Shown here in pieces: positions 11,036-22,200 of a DNA stretch of 64,000 nt (the first letter of the stretch is position 1; every line of letters begins with the position of its first letter). The position numbers were made by a program, and so were the translations under genes. The notes under the pieces were generated by a model that was given only the letters and a program-made list of their open reading frames with translations, did not search any database and was not told the origin of the DNA. This DNA is from Strigops habroptila (taxonomy: Eukaryota; Chordata; Aves; Psittaciformes; Psittacidae). The DNA is taken from positions 4,494,719 through 4,558,718 of the forward strand of contig NC_044288.2 of the NCBI RefSeq assembly GCF_004027225.2. The letters run 5' to 3'.

Positions 11036-11720
11036 CCGCCGGTGCAGCCCCGTGCGGCGCGGGCCGGGGCAGCTTCGCCGTCCGCGCTCTGCTGTCCCTC
11101 GCGGCGGCCCGTCGGGCCGGGTCACGTGGCTCACCTGGCCCAGGTGAGGCGGGGCCGGGCGCCGTTCGCTCGCTCGCAGGTAACGCCGGGGCGGGGGGAG
11201 CCGGGCCCCGACCCCAGCCCCAGCCCCGGCCCCGGCCCCGGCCCCGGCCCCGCCGCCGCTCGGCGCCTCCCCCGGCGGGGCCGCCCCCCCGGGCCCGGGG
11301 GCAGCAGCAGGCCGCGACCGGGAGGGGCGTCCCCCCCCGCGGCGTCCCCCCCCGCGGCGTCCCCCCGGCCAAGACCGGGTTCTCCGGCTCCGTGCGCCCC
11401 GGGCCCGGGCGGCTGAGGGACAGCCCCGCAGCGCTCCGCTGCTGTCGTTGTTCCCCCCCCGGCTCTATCCCCTCCCTGCTCTGGGGCCTTCCCGGCGCTC
11501 GCCCTGCGGGGCTGGTGTCGGTAGGGGCTCTGCCGGGGGGGTGTCGGGGCTCTCTGGTTCCTCCTGGGGTCGGTTTGGCTTTGGAGAGCTGGTACCCTAA
11601 GGGGGAGCGCGGCGGGGAGGGCGCGCTCCCCCCGACAGCCGGGTTTCTCTGCTGCCAGCTTCTCCTCTCCCCAAAATCCACCGTCCGGAGGATGTCGGGG
11701 GCTCAGGGGGGGCAGAGCAG
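11036..11720. promoter_or_regulatory. CpG island, probable KDF1 promoter
   Basis: Very high density of CpG with a CCCCGG simple repeat (about 11210-11255) and a 15-bp tandem repeat GGCGTCCCCCCCCGC at 11326-11366. An E-box within TCACGTGGC lies near 11123. Two strong plus-strand donor sequences, CAG|GTGAGG at about 11143 and CAG|GTAACG at 11179/11180, could end a non-coding first exon spliced to the KDF1 coding exon at 14418. No other gene in this interval would need the promoter. Which donor is used cannot be seen from sequence. Confidence 0.55.
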
Positions 11721-14417
11721 CCCCTGCGTGGTGCCCCAGTGGGGCTCCCCCGCGCGGTGCTCTGTTTGTGAGCAGGAAGGGGCAGATTTTGTTTACCTGC
11801 GCCGAAGTGGAGCCCTGTTGTCAGCTGGAACAGGGGGTGTTTTGGGCTGGGGGTGCAGGGGAGCCTTTGGCAAGAGGCGGTTCCTGGTCTGGGCTGTTTG
11901 TGTCGCAGGTAGGGTCACCTGAGAGGGTACAGCAGCACAGGGAAGAAGCCAGATCCGTGTTCCTCTAAGCCAGGGCCTCTATTGCTGCCTGGTGCCAGGA
12001 GAGCAGCCAGGGGTCTGAGAGCTTTATGGAGTGGCTTTTAGCATCTGGCAAGGCTGTTTAGAAAACACCTCCTGATGCTTCCATCTATTTATGATAAGCT
12101 GTGTCTTGTATCCTGCATTTAGGTCCTCTGCCCCCTTTCTAAGTTAATACTCTTAGTTCCCTAGTCCCTAACAGCAGTAGCAGTTATTGGCAAACCAATG
12201 TGACTTTATTAAGTAGATTCACTACTTAATTTAACTTTTTCCAAACTTTCAAAGGAAATCCTGTCCTCTGAACAATGAAGATCTTAGATCCGGGCTAACT
12301 CTTAGATGGGCAAACTCTTCGTAAGTCCCTCCTCATTCTTCTGAAGCAGATGCCCAAGTTCTTTACAAGGATCTTCTCTCTTCACACCCGGTGCCTGCGT
12401 GAGAACAGAGAAAGCTCCCACCCATCTTGTAAGTATCACCATGGATTTCAGGCAGAGCTTTTCTTTAGGGCTGTGTTAAGCAGCTGGCTGCAGGTTTCTG
12501 TCCAGTCCCTTGCTGCTGGATCGAGGTTTTGGGTCTTGTCTGTGCTCCTGAGGAACCCCTCTGAGGTGTGAGCTGGTGGTCACAGGAACCTGAGCTGTGC
12601 AGGGAAGGGAATGGGTTGAGCTCAGCACTCAGGGCCGGAGGCATCTCTGATGCCTGATGCCACTGGGGGTTTGTGCAATGTCAGGCAAGAGGTTTAATCT
12701 CTGTGCCTGCAGGTGTCTTTCTGCAGAGCTGAGAGAATACTCCTCCCTGTGTCAGAGATGCTCTGAAATGACAGAATATTATATATTGTTATATAAATGG
12801 TTGTTACTATGCAGTGCATGCATTAAAGCTGATGAGGCCTTGGTATTAAGAGAATTCTAAACTGCATTACAACACTGATGAAGCTGAGGAAAAAAGCCCT
12901 GTTGTTCTTCAGTGAAAGCAATCAAAACTCTCCCCTGATGCTGAGTCTGGGAAGCTCTGCCTGCTCACCACTGAAATTGGAGTGTCTGGGGCTTTTATGT
13001 TTAACATATTGTCCAGGAACATGCAGAAGGAGCTCCTGGGACATGCATTACTTACGGATTTTTGTAAGCTAATGGAGCCAAAGCATTCCTGGAAAGCAGT
13101 GGAGTGCTGTAACTGCCTGGCTTTCACTCTGTGCCTGTTTCTTTGTGTGGAAAACATGACTATTTGTTTTTAAAAAGGGGAAAAGAGACAGTGCTCTAAC
13201 AGGATAGGACAGAGGTATTTATTCATGCTTGAGGTGCCCTATAGAAAGTATACAGTAGAGCAGCAGGGACAGTCCAAAACTGCTTAAGCTACGGCTGGGC
13301 TCTCACTGCTTATTAATTAGCCTAATTAGGATTTAAAAGGATCTCTTGGGGGTGAAAGCAGTGTTAGCCAAGAAGCTTAGAAACTGTGAGCAATTTAGGG
13401 CCCCACCACAGTCTGGGCTAAAAGCAGCAGCAATAGGAGTGGTGGAGGGTGACAGCCTTGATGTGACTTTCCTCCCTGTCACCCAGTGCCAAGCTTCCTT
13501 CATAACAGGGAGATTTAATGTGCCAAACTCTGCTTGATGGATGTGTGGAGCTCAAGTGTGACAGTGTGTAAACACAGTTTACTCCTGTGTGCAGAGCTGG
13601 GGCTGTTGCGTTAGTCACTGAGAAGAAGAGTTGAGCACAAAGGCTGCTGGTAGGGTTTCTGTAGTAGGGCTTTGTAAAGGTTTTGCTCCCGTGAGGCTTG
13701 ATTTGAGAGTGACTTGATGACAGGATCTTTAATCCAGATGAAGACATCAGTTTTCGTAGGAAAGCCTTTGGCATAACTTGGCCTTAGCATGACTAGCAAA
13801 AATCATTAGTGTTAGTAACGCTGCCATTGCTAAACCCTCTAAATGTAAATAGCATTGAATAGTCTGGAGTCTGAATTGGCAGCTTGCATAATGATTGATT
13901 GCTTGTCATCTCCTCCTGGGCATGGTGCGTTTTGAAATGGATAAGCACTGTCAGGGCCCAGCTTAATCCTAAGGAATGCGAGACAAAGGGGAAGTTGTTT
14001 GAAAGAAGATACTTTCCCTTTGGAGCCTGTCAGCTGGCTCCACCTAGGGCTGTGATGCTCATTTATTGCTCCAAAAGCTGAGTCTTTCAGCTGCATGGAG
14101 GAAACCTCTTCTGAAGGATACAGGGATTTTGATGTCCTAAAAATAGTCCTTTTAAAACAGCTCTCTTGATCGAAGCATCCCCTGAAAGGAAGCAGCAAAG
14201 TGGTTGGAGAACCCTGGAACACAGGCTGGATCCCCTCCCTGTGCAACAAGCGAGAACAGTGTGAATCCTAGTGCAAAATACTTCTGTATATAACGGGAAT
14301 ATCAAATTGGGGAATCACTGAATTCGAATGTTGGCTGCTGCTTTGTTGATCAGCAGCTTGCAAAGGTGAAACTGGTGATGAATCCTTTGTTTGACTTAAG
14401 ACCTTCTTGTTCTGCAG
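11721..14417 (+). other. Presumed first intron of KDF1
   Basis: Lower GC than the flanks, with no exon recognised. At 13313-13330 two homeodomain-type sites abut, TTAATTAG and the palindrome CCTAATTAGG, which marks a candidate intronic regulatory element. No repeat family was recognised. Confidence 0.4.
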
Positions 14418-14435
14418 GTGCCTGAGCAGTGAGCC

Positions 14436-17400
14436 ATGCTGGGCCGGAAAACAGGACTCCCCCACGAGCTGAACAGCCACCGCCAGCTGAACCAGTCCTA
14501 CCAGGAGGCTGTGCCCCTGCGGACCAGAGCGTCCAAGGAGACAGATGTCAGTTTGGAGGTGTTCAGTGGCTCTACACCCGAAATCAAACAGGGCCGCAGC
14601 AGAGCCCAGCAGATGCGAGATAGGAAAGGTCGCAAAGCTGATCTCAAAGACTCCAACGGGAGAGAGGCAGAAACAATTACCTTTATTTCTGGCACAGCAG
14701 AGGCTCCCCCAAACCAGAGCTTTTGCTGTTCTTCTCTGTCTCAGGCCTGGAACACATACAAGGCTGTTTTCTGTTGTATAGTGACCTGTGGGGGCTGCTT
14801 TCAGGACTGCAGTGTCTGTATCCCCTATCCAGGGCCCACTGAGACCTCCACTGATGATGGAAAGAATGGAGATTATAATGGGCGACTGCCAAACAGCCCT
14901 GCTAACGTCTCTCCCACTGAGAAAAATGGGAACCAGATCAAAAAGTTCAGCATGGGTAGCAGTTTCAGTTACCCAGATGTGAAACTGAAGGGCATTCCTG
15001 TCTATCAAAACAGGAGCCCCAGCCACCACCTGGAATCAGATTCATGCTGCAAAGAGCTGCTGCCAGAGAAGCCCTTCAGGAACAGCATAGAAAAGCCACC
15101 ACTCCCCAGCAGCCACCGGAGTTCAGAGGAGTATTATTCCTTCCATGAGTCCGATCTGGATATCAGTGAGCTGAATGGCTCCATGTCCAGCAGGGAGATT
15201 GATGTCCTGATCTTCAAGAAGCTGACGGAGCTCTTCAGCGTCCACCAGATCGATGAGCTGGCCAAATGCACGTCAGACACTGTCTTCCTGGAGAAGACCA
15301 ACAAGATCTCGGACCTCATCAATAGCATAACTCAGGACTACAACCTGGATGAGCAGGATGCTGAATGCAGGCTGGTCCGAGGCATCATTCGCATCAGCAC
15401 CCGGAAAAGCAGGGTCCGGCCCCATATTTCTATCCCGGCCAGCCAGAGCCATGAGGAGAAGTCCAGCAGAGGCAACGCACCAGACAGCGGGAATGAAACC
15501 ATGCTGGAGTCCATGGTCATCAGCCAGGATGGTACGTGTGGCTTCCCTGGTGGTACCACTTCAGAACAAGAGGGTTATTTTCATGGAATCATGGAGTGGT
15601 TTGGGCTGGAAGGGAGCTTAAAGCCCATCCAGTCCCAACCCCCTGCCACGGGCAGGGACACCTTCCACTAGAGCAGGTTGCTCCAAGCCCCTGTGTCCAA
15701 CCTGGCCTTGAACACTGCCAGGGATGGGGCAGCCACAGCTTCTCTGGGCACCCTGTGCCAGCGCCTCAGCACCCTCACAGGGAAGAGCTTCTGCCTCAGA
15801 GCTCATCTCAGTCTCCCCTCTGGCAGGTTAAAGCCATTCCCCTTGTCCTGTCCCTGCAGGCCCTTGTCCAAAGCCCCTCTCCAGCTTTCTTACTGGCCCC
15901 TTTAGGTACTGGAAGGCTTTTCATTTTATCAAAGCTATGGAGATCTGACAATGGAGCAGAAATGAAAGCTGGTGTCTGTCTTCAGGCTGAGCTTTTCTTC
16001 CTGGGATGTGTGAATGGAGGCCCTTGTTTATTGCTGGAGACCTCCGTTTCTCACCAGTCATTGTGCTGGGGCTTTCTAGATAGTATCTTTCACTGTCAGG
16101 GAAGTTTGTGCTGAGCAATAGAAGTTCTGCTGCTACTGCAATGATTCTGCTTTCCTCCGCACCTCTAAGCTGGGCAGAAAGACTGTGAGTCAAACTTAAC
16201 TGGTATGACCAGACGAGCTGGCTTGTGCCCGAGGATGTCCAGTTACTCAGCTGGCTCTTTCCTGTGAGCTACCAGTGCTCTTTGCTAACGCCACCCTTAG
16301 ACTATACCGTGAGAGGGAGCCTCCTTGGAGCTGAGACTTCCTCCACACAGTGGGTGAGGAGCTGACCGTAAATGTCCCTGCAGAGGGAAGGAGGGAATAT
16401 CCCAGAGGAGGGAAGGGCTGCTGCCACAGCAGAAGTGCTTCCTGGCTGTTTGAGGGATGCTTTCCTCCTGGTCTGGAGCACTGACCTCCAGAACAGCTTG
16501 TAAGAAAGTTTGTTGTAGAAAGACCTTGAAAAGGTGAATGTGAGGGGTGAGGAGACATCCAGAAGTAACGGAGGAGGAAACCGGGTGGTTTAGCACTAAG
16601 GCTGCTGTTGCTTCCTGGTATTTAAGAACTCCCAAACTCAGATTACCAAGACAATGGTGGAAGCAATCTGAAGAATGGGACTCTACCTCTCCTATTACCT
16701 GAGGGTGGTGCCTTCCAAGCTGAGCCCTGTGTATTCCCTGACTGAGATCCTTACTCTTGAGTCATAGCTGCCCATCCTTTCCTGTCTCAGCCCCTTTTGG
16801 TTTTTATTCCAGATCTGGACGTGCAGATATCAGAAGAAACATCAGCAGATGTGATAGCCAGGAACATGAGGCGACATAGCAGCGCAGGTAACGTGCCTGG
16901 CCAGGGGTCTTCACTGCAGAGGCATCACAGGAGTGAGGGCAATGCCCTGAACTTCCCGTGTTACACCATCCTTCAGTTTTCACCATCAAGGGCTGAGCTG
17001 ACACCTGCCTCTCTGGGTTACCATGAGGGAAGTAGTTCTCTTGAGCTTTGGGTGTGAAGGAAGCTCAGGATACTGCCTGGGTCGGTGGGTGCTGGAAAAG
17101 AATGGAACTCAAGTATGGAGTGATCTCTGTTCATGCACAATGCTTGGCCTGAGAGCTTTCCGTCTCGGGGTGTCTTTGGGGCTGTATTTGGGGTGTGACT
17201 GGCAAAGGTCACAGCTGGGTTACACTGGGAACAAAAGGAACTGTGCAAAAGGAAAGCAGGGCAGGGTGATGGGCTGTCTCCTGAGCTCTGATCCTCCCGG
17301 CATACATGCTCCACTCCAAAGAGCAGCCCAGGGCTAAAAGACAAGTTTTCTCCTGCATAATAACAGATCTATCCTAGGAGATGGCTACAATACAGGCAGG

Positions 17401-17624
17401 GTTGTTCCCTGCCTGTGGGCTTTGTGTGGCTTTCTCCTCCCTCATGATACACAAAGCCTTTGTGGCAGTTGCTTGCCTAACTGCCAGGCTGCTACAGTTC
17501 ACATTGTCTAATGTCACCATCTCTTCTCTTTCCTCTCCAAGGCTCTCCAACAAGCAGAGATTCCTCTTTCCAAGACACAGAGACTGACTCATCTGGGGCA
17601 CCTCTGCTTCAGGTGTATTGTTAA
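14436..17624 (+). CDS. KDF1: Keratinocyte differentiation factor 1 (KDF1)
   Basis: Three coding exons: 14436-15531, 16813-16887 and 17542-17624, with GT-AG introns and consistent phase, give 417 residues (human about 398). KDF1 restrains proliferation and promotes differentiation of epidermal progenitors, acting with the p63 programme; human mutations cause ectodermal dysplasia. Recognisable blocks are ITFISGTAE near residue 80, SSFSYPDVKLKGIPVY, SEEYYSFHESDLD, the most conserved MSSREIDVLIFKKLTELF...VHQIDELAKCTSDTVFLEKT region, GIIRISTRKSR, and the C-terminal DSSGAPLLQVYC. A cysteine-rich stretch at about residues 95-130 resembles the corresponding human segment. The first coding exon has an acceptor at 14416-14417, 18 nt before the ATG, so the 5' leader is spliced. 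Intron 2 of the transcript carries a CR1 copy close to the donor. Confidence 0.93.
15575..15912 (-). mobile_element. CR1 LINE fragment in KDF1 intron
   Basis: CR1 in the reverse orientation. The plus strand begins with the reverse complement of the CR1 3' end (ATCATGGAGTGGTTTGGG) and runs through CCTGCCACGGGCAGGGACAC and GGGAAGAGCTTCTGCCTC to TTTAGGTACTGGAAGG. It starts only about 44 bp after the KDF1 exon donor at 15532. Confidence 0.9.
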
Positions 17625-19232
17625 GGAAAAGGACCTAAGCAGCAGGCAGGCATTCCAAGGCTCTGCTGCAATCAGTTTTCTCCTCTTTCAGTATGGAGTG
17701 TGCTATGCCACTTATGTTTTTTTCCCCAATCCAGCCCGATCCTTTGTTGAAGCCAAATTTCTCCTGCTGTCTAGATTTCACTGGAATTTTATTTTTTCTT
17801 GGACAATGTAGAACATCAAGGAAGTGAACTGTGGAGCTAAGGAACCTGGGAGGTGAAATGTGTGCCCAGGGAGGAGATGATGGACAAGGAAGTATCAGAT
17901 AACTTGTGCCTCTATGATTTCTATGCTTCATGTTTAGCTTCAACAACCTCAATGGCCCAGCCCTTCTCCTCTGCTTTGAGGATCTGTTGCACAGTTCTTG
18001 CTTTCTGGCATTGCATAATTTAATTTGGGTAGGGAAGAACTGGATGGTGTCTCTGTGTTTGTGCTGATGCTGAGGTGAGGACCGAGCACCTGCTCTCCAG
18101 GGACCCAAATCTCTATTTGACATGGCCAGGTGGGTCCCAAAAACAGTAAAGTCCTTTATCCATGGTGCTTGCAGAAGCCAGATCTGCCTTTTTCCCACTG
18201 ACCCTTAGTGGTGTCATCTTCTGCTGCACTGTATGAGAAGGTTCAGGTAACGTGGTTCATTTAATCTCTGGCCTCTTGCTGTGTCTCCTGAGATAGTGCC
18301 AGTGACAGAGGGGTGGGATGCCTGCACGGGCACCTTGCTTCCCAAGGAGACCACGGGGATCAGCTGTGCAGTCACTGCCAGATGTGAGTTGACCTGGCAG
18401 CTCTTCCTCACTCATGTGCCCAGCCCTCTGCCTGGCATCACACTGGCTGCTGGGCCAGCCTTGCACTTGGGATATGGCAGCTGAGGGCAAGTTGGTTTTG
18501 AATGGGTTTTGTAATTAAGAACTGGGCTGTTTGATTATTCTGCCAGGAACTCCCTTGAAAGGGACTTGCTTTGAGAGGAAAGCATCCCCTCAGAGGGTCT
18601 GCAAGGGTCTGTGAGGAACTGCCCTTCCCCTGTGGGCACTCGGTGCCTTCTCTTTCCCTTTGCTCCTCTCCAGCTGGTCGGAAGCAGGAGACGGGGCATT
18701 GCCACCCCGAGGCACAGTGCCAGCTGGCCTTGAGGGCTGCAGCCTTGCAGCAGGAGGAAGCTCTGTCTTACTGCCTTTGCCACTTGGTTGTTTATCAGAA
18801 AGCAAACAAGGTGAAGCCATGGGACTTGTTTATCCGTTCAGGTGCCCTTGGACGTGACTAGAAAACACTTCAGTTGAGTTTACCAGCCATGGCATAAACA
18901 CCCCCACTGGTTTTGGGGGGAGAGGGAAACCAAAACAGGCCCCGTGCTTTGGTGTGGACCATGTTTTTGTGCCTTAATTGAACTGAACTGTGCCTTTATT
19001 TCCTAGCCTGTGATTACTCTTCAAATGGTTTGATTGAGGGAGGGTGGGGGGGAAGGATTTAATTCCTCACATGAGCAGCCAGGCTTATTTACCCAGCCAA
19101 AGCCCTTTGAAATGGCTCAAGTGCCTGTTGGAGCCTGGTTTTGTGACCTGCTTGTGTTCCTGAGCATGCTTTCATAAATCATGGACATGACCAAGCCCAC
19201 ACCTTGGGACGTCGACAGAGAGAGCTTTTGAA

Positions 19233-19238
19233 AATAAA
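19233..19238 (+). terminator. Poly(A) signal for KDF1
   Basis: AATAAA in GAAAATAAAGGGG. It is the first canonical signal after the KDF1 stop codon at 17622-17624 and would give a 3' untranslated region of about 1.6 kb. The sequence from 17625 to here shows no other feature. Confidence 0.55.
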
Positions 19239-22200
19239 GGGGAGAGACTGAGGCTTGGGTTTGGCTTCCCCTCCCTGCTTTGTTGCGTTGTGAAGAACCC
19301 CGTTGATGCAAGAAAGAGACTTGAAGCCAGGCCTGGACTTCCAGAGGAGCCGTGTTTGGTCACCTCCTTCCAAACGCCACTGATGGACCCCTTTGGCTTC
19401 CTGCTTCTGAATGGATTTGTACGTCTGTATTTGGACCGGTTTACTTAAACCTGTGCACTGAGGCACCAGCATGGGTCACGCTGACATGCAGCTCTGTGGT
19501 CTTTGAGCTGAGCTTTGGAGACGAGGGGTGAGGATGGACTTGCAAAGAGCTGCCAATCGCCATTACAGATGCAATAGCACATTTTTAATGTTTAGTCTTT
19601 GTATGAAGAGTGAATGTGTATGGATTAAGCTTGCAAAAACACCCCAACCGCCCCCAAAACCTCACTAAGAGGAAGACTCTCAACTGGATTGTCCCTGAAG
19701 CTGGTGCCCCTGTGGTGTCTTATGGGATTCTTTTGCACTCCTTGACCTGAAATGTCTGATTTGGTCTTTTTTATAAAGCAGAACGATGTGCTCTTTACCT
19801 GTGCTGTGTCTCTAACGTTCCTGCTGGCATCAGGTTGGGGGGAGCCTGGGCCAGGCCGGGAGCATTGCACAGGGCATTGCTGATCCCGGCTTTCCCAGCA
19901 GCACGTGAACAAAGATATCTTTGTCCATTGGGCAGCATGTGCCCAGGGGGATTGTTCAGAGGGCTGAACGTTGTGGGCTGCTGCACGGAGGGAAGCTGGG
20001 AGCAAGTAGAGGAGCCTCTGGGAAGTGCCTGTTTGCACACAGGGAAGTCTGGACCTTCCCTGAGGGGTGATGCTGGAACTGAGCTCAGTCAATAGAGGCT
20101 CTGGAGTGGCTGCTGTCCTGGACGGATCCGCTTGCAGGGGGGGATGTTGGCTCACTTTCTGCTCCTGTGACCTGAAGGACCAGTTTTGTACTTTCTAATT
20201 TCACAGCTGATGATCTGCAGAGCCCCATTCCCTGCCACTGCCCTTCCCTCACCCTCCCTGAGCAGAGGACACAGGGAGGTGGTTGTGGTGGGTTTTTTCC
20301 CCTCGGTGCATAGGACACCTCCAGGCAGAAGAGGGTGGATGGGGTGAAGGATTGGCATTAACCCCTTCTTTTTGTTTTCCTTAAGTTTAGTCTGTTAAGG
20401 ATTTGTCTGGTCCATGCAGGCAGGCAGAAGACTTGACCCCAAACTTGAGTCCTTCTGCACATGGTCCCCTGCCTGTTCTATCCCACTTCTCTTAAATGAA
20501 GACCAGGTTCAACCCACCCTTCGGCACCGGGCACAGCCCGCTGCAGCTGTGTCAGATGTGTTTCCTGGGAGGATTTTCAAGCCATGAACAGGTAAATGCT
20601 GCTTTCTCTCTGGGAAGGGTCTCCAGAGGAGATGTTCTAGTGCCTGGTGCCCTTGAACCAGCTGGTTGGGGCCCCAGGGAAGTGGGGCAAAGGCTGCCAG
20701 CAGCAGCTCGTTGGCTCACCTCCCGCAGCCTGTGTGGGGCTGTGGCCGTGCCACCGCTGCCTCTGCTGTCCCCGCCTGCTCCTAAACTAGTTCCCTGCTA
20801 GTTCCCTGGGCAAGCCTGGGCCACACTTTCCTGCCCTCTGCCTACCCTTCCTCTCTGAACCCCTCCAGTGCTTTTCCTGGAAGCGGGATGTCATTCCTCA
20901 GCGCTCATTCCCGTGACCAAAGTGACTGAGCGGCTGTAACAGACAGTATTGCTTCTGCTTCTCTTGGGCCCATCAAATCCTTGGGAAAAGGCTGGTTTTG
21001 GGGGATTTGAGTCCAATCCCTGCTCAGTGCAGCTCTGCTCTGAGCTCATCCACTGCCCTAAAGCACTGCTTCCAAACTGCTGCTGTGGGATCACTGCAAT
21101 TCCTGGTAAGATCTGAAAGCTTTGCATTTTAAACTATAATGCTGTGGCTGGTCAGTCTCTGCTCTCAGTCCTGGGTTCGCCAGCTCTCCTGCTTTTGAGT
21201 TCACTGTGCGGATCATGGGTTTTCTTGCTCACAGCCACACATGGAATGAACCCACAGCGGGGTTTGTCTGCTGAAGGTTGTCTTTGCTGCTGATCAAGCT
21301 GCCTGGGCTGTTGCTGTGGTGGGTTTTGCTCTGTGGAGTGTCCTGCAATGATCTGGCAGGAGCTGGTTGCCCAAGTGGGGATCTTACAAACACAGGAGTG
21401 CTTTTACCCCGCTGCGTGCACGTAAACGTGCTCTTTCCACACAGGTACTTCCTTCTGGGAGCCTGACTCAGCACCTTTCTTTTCCTGAAGACATTGAGTT
21501 TTATTTGGCTTGGTTTTGCCAGGAGACTCTCCAGAGACTCACGGTGTCCTCACCATGCCACGGGTGTGCTGTTCTGTAGTGACTTCAGCAGGATCCAATG
21601 TACTGCACAGCCCAAGGCACCCCACTGCCAGCATCAGACCTGCTGGGAGTGGTTCTTTGAGTGCTAAAGAAATCAATCTCCCCATCCACACCCTGAATTA
21701 CTGATTTTAGTGTGGTTTAGGAGTTAGAAAGTGGATGGATTGACACTAATTCTTCACAGCCTTGGCAGTAACAGAGGAGCTGTGGCTTCTCCTCAAAGTA
21801 ATGTTCGATACCCAGTGCCTCTGTTTGCCTCGTAGGGGTTTTGCTGTTTCATTGCTCTTTCCAAAGCAGGCTGAGCTGTTCCCCAAATGGTCTGACCTGC
21901 AATAGTCATTAAGCTAAGCCAAGAGCTGCTGTTGAGAGGAGAGGAAGGAAGGAAAAAGAAAGACTGGGGGAAGCCTTTACCCTATGGAACATCCTCTGCA
22001 GAGCCTGCACCCCTTCGAGGGTCTGCCCTTAGAGGAGATGAGGAGCCAGGCGGGTGCAGGAGCTCTGGGCTGTGCTCTGCTGCGGCTCCGGCGGGTGGCA
22101 GCACCCAAACGGCTTCTCCAGGTGACTAAACTTGGGTGTAGAAAAGCAAAGGCACCTTCCCTGCTCTGCTGGGGCTTGGGCAGGGAAACTGCTGGGAGCA

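Noticed and set aside
10836-11681. Long minus-strand open frame over the CpG island
   Set aside because: It is explained by few stop codons in GC-rich DNA and mirrors the plus-strand open frame.
10690-11922. 410-codon open frame on the plus strand
   Set aside because: It runs through the GGGATCC array and the CpG island; composition is repeat- and GC-driven, and no family resemblance or splice logic is visible.
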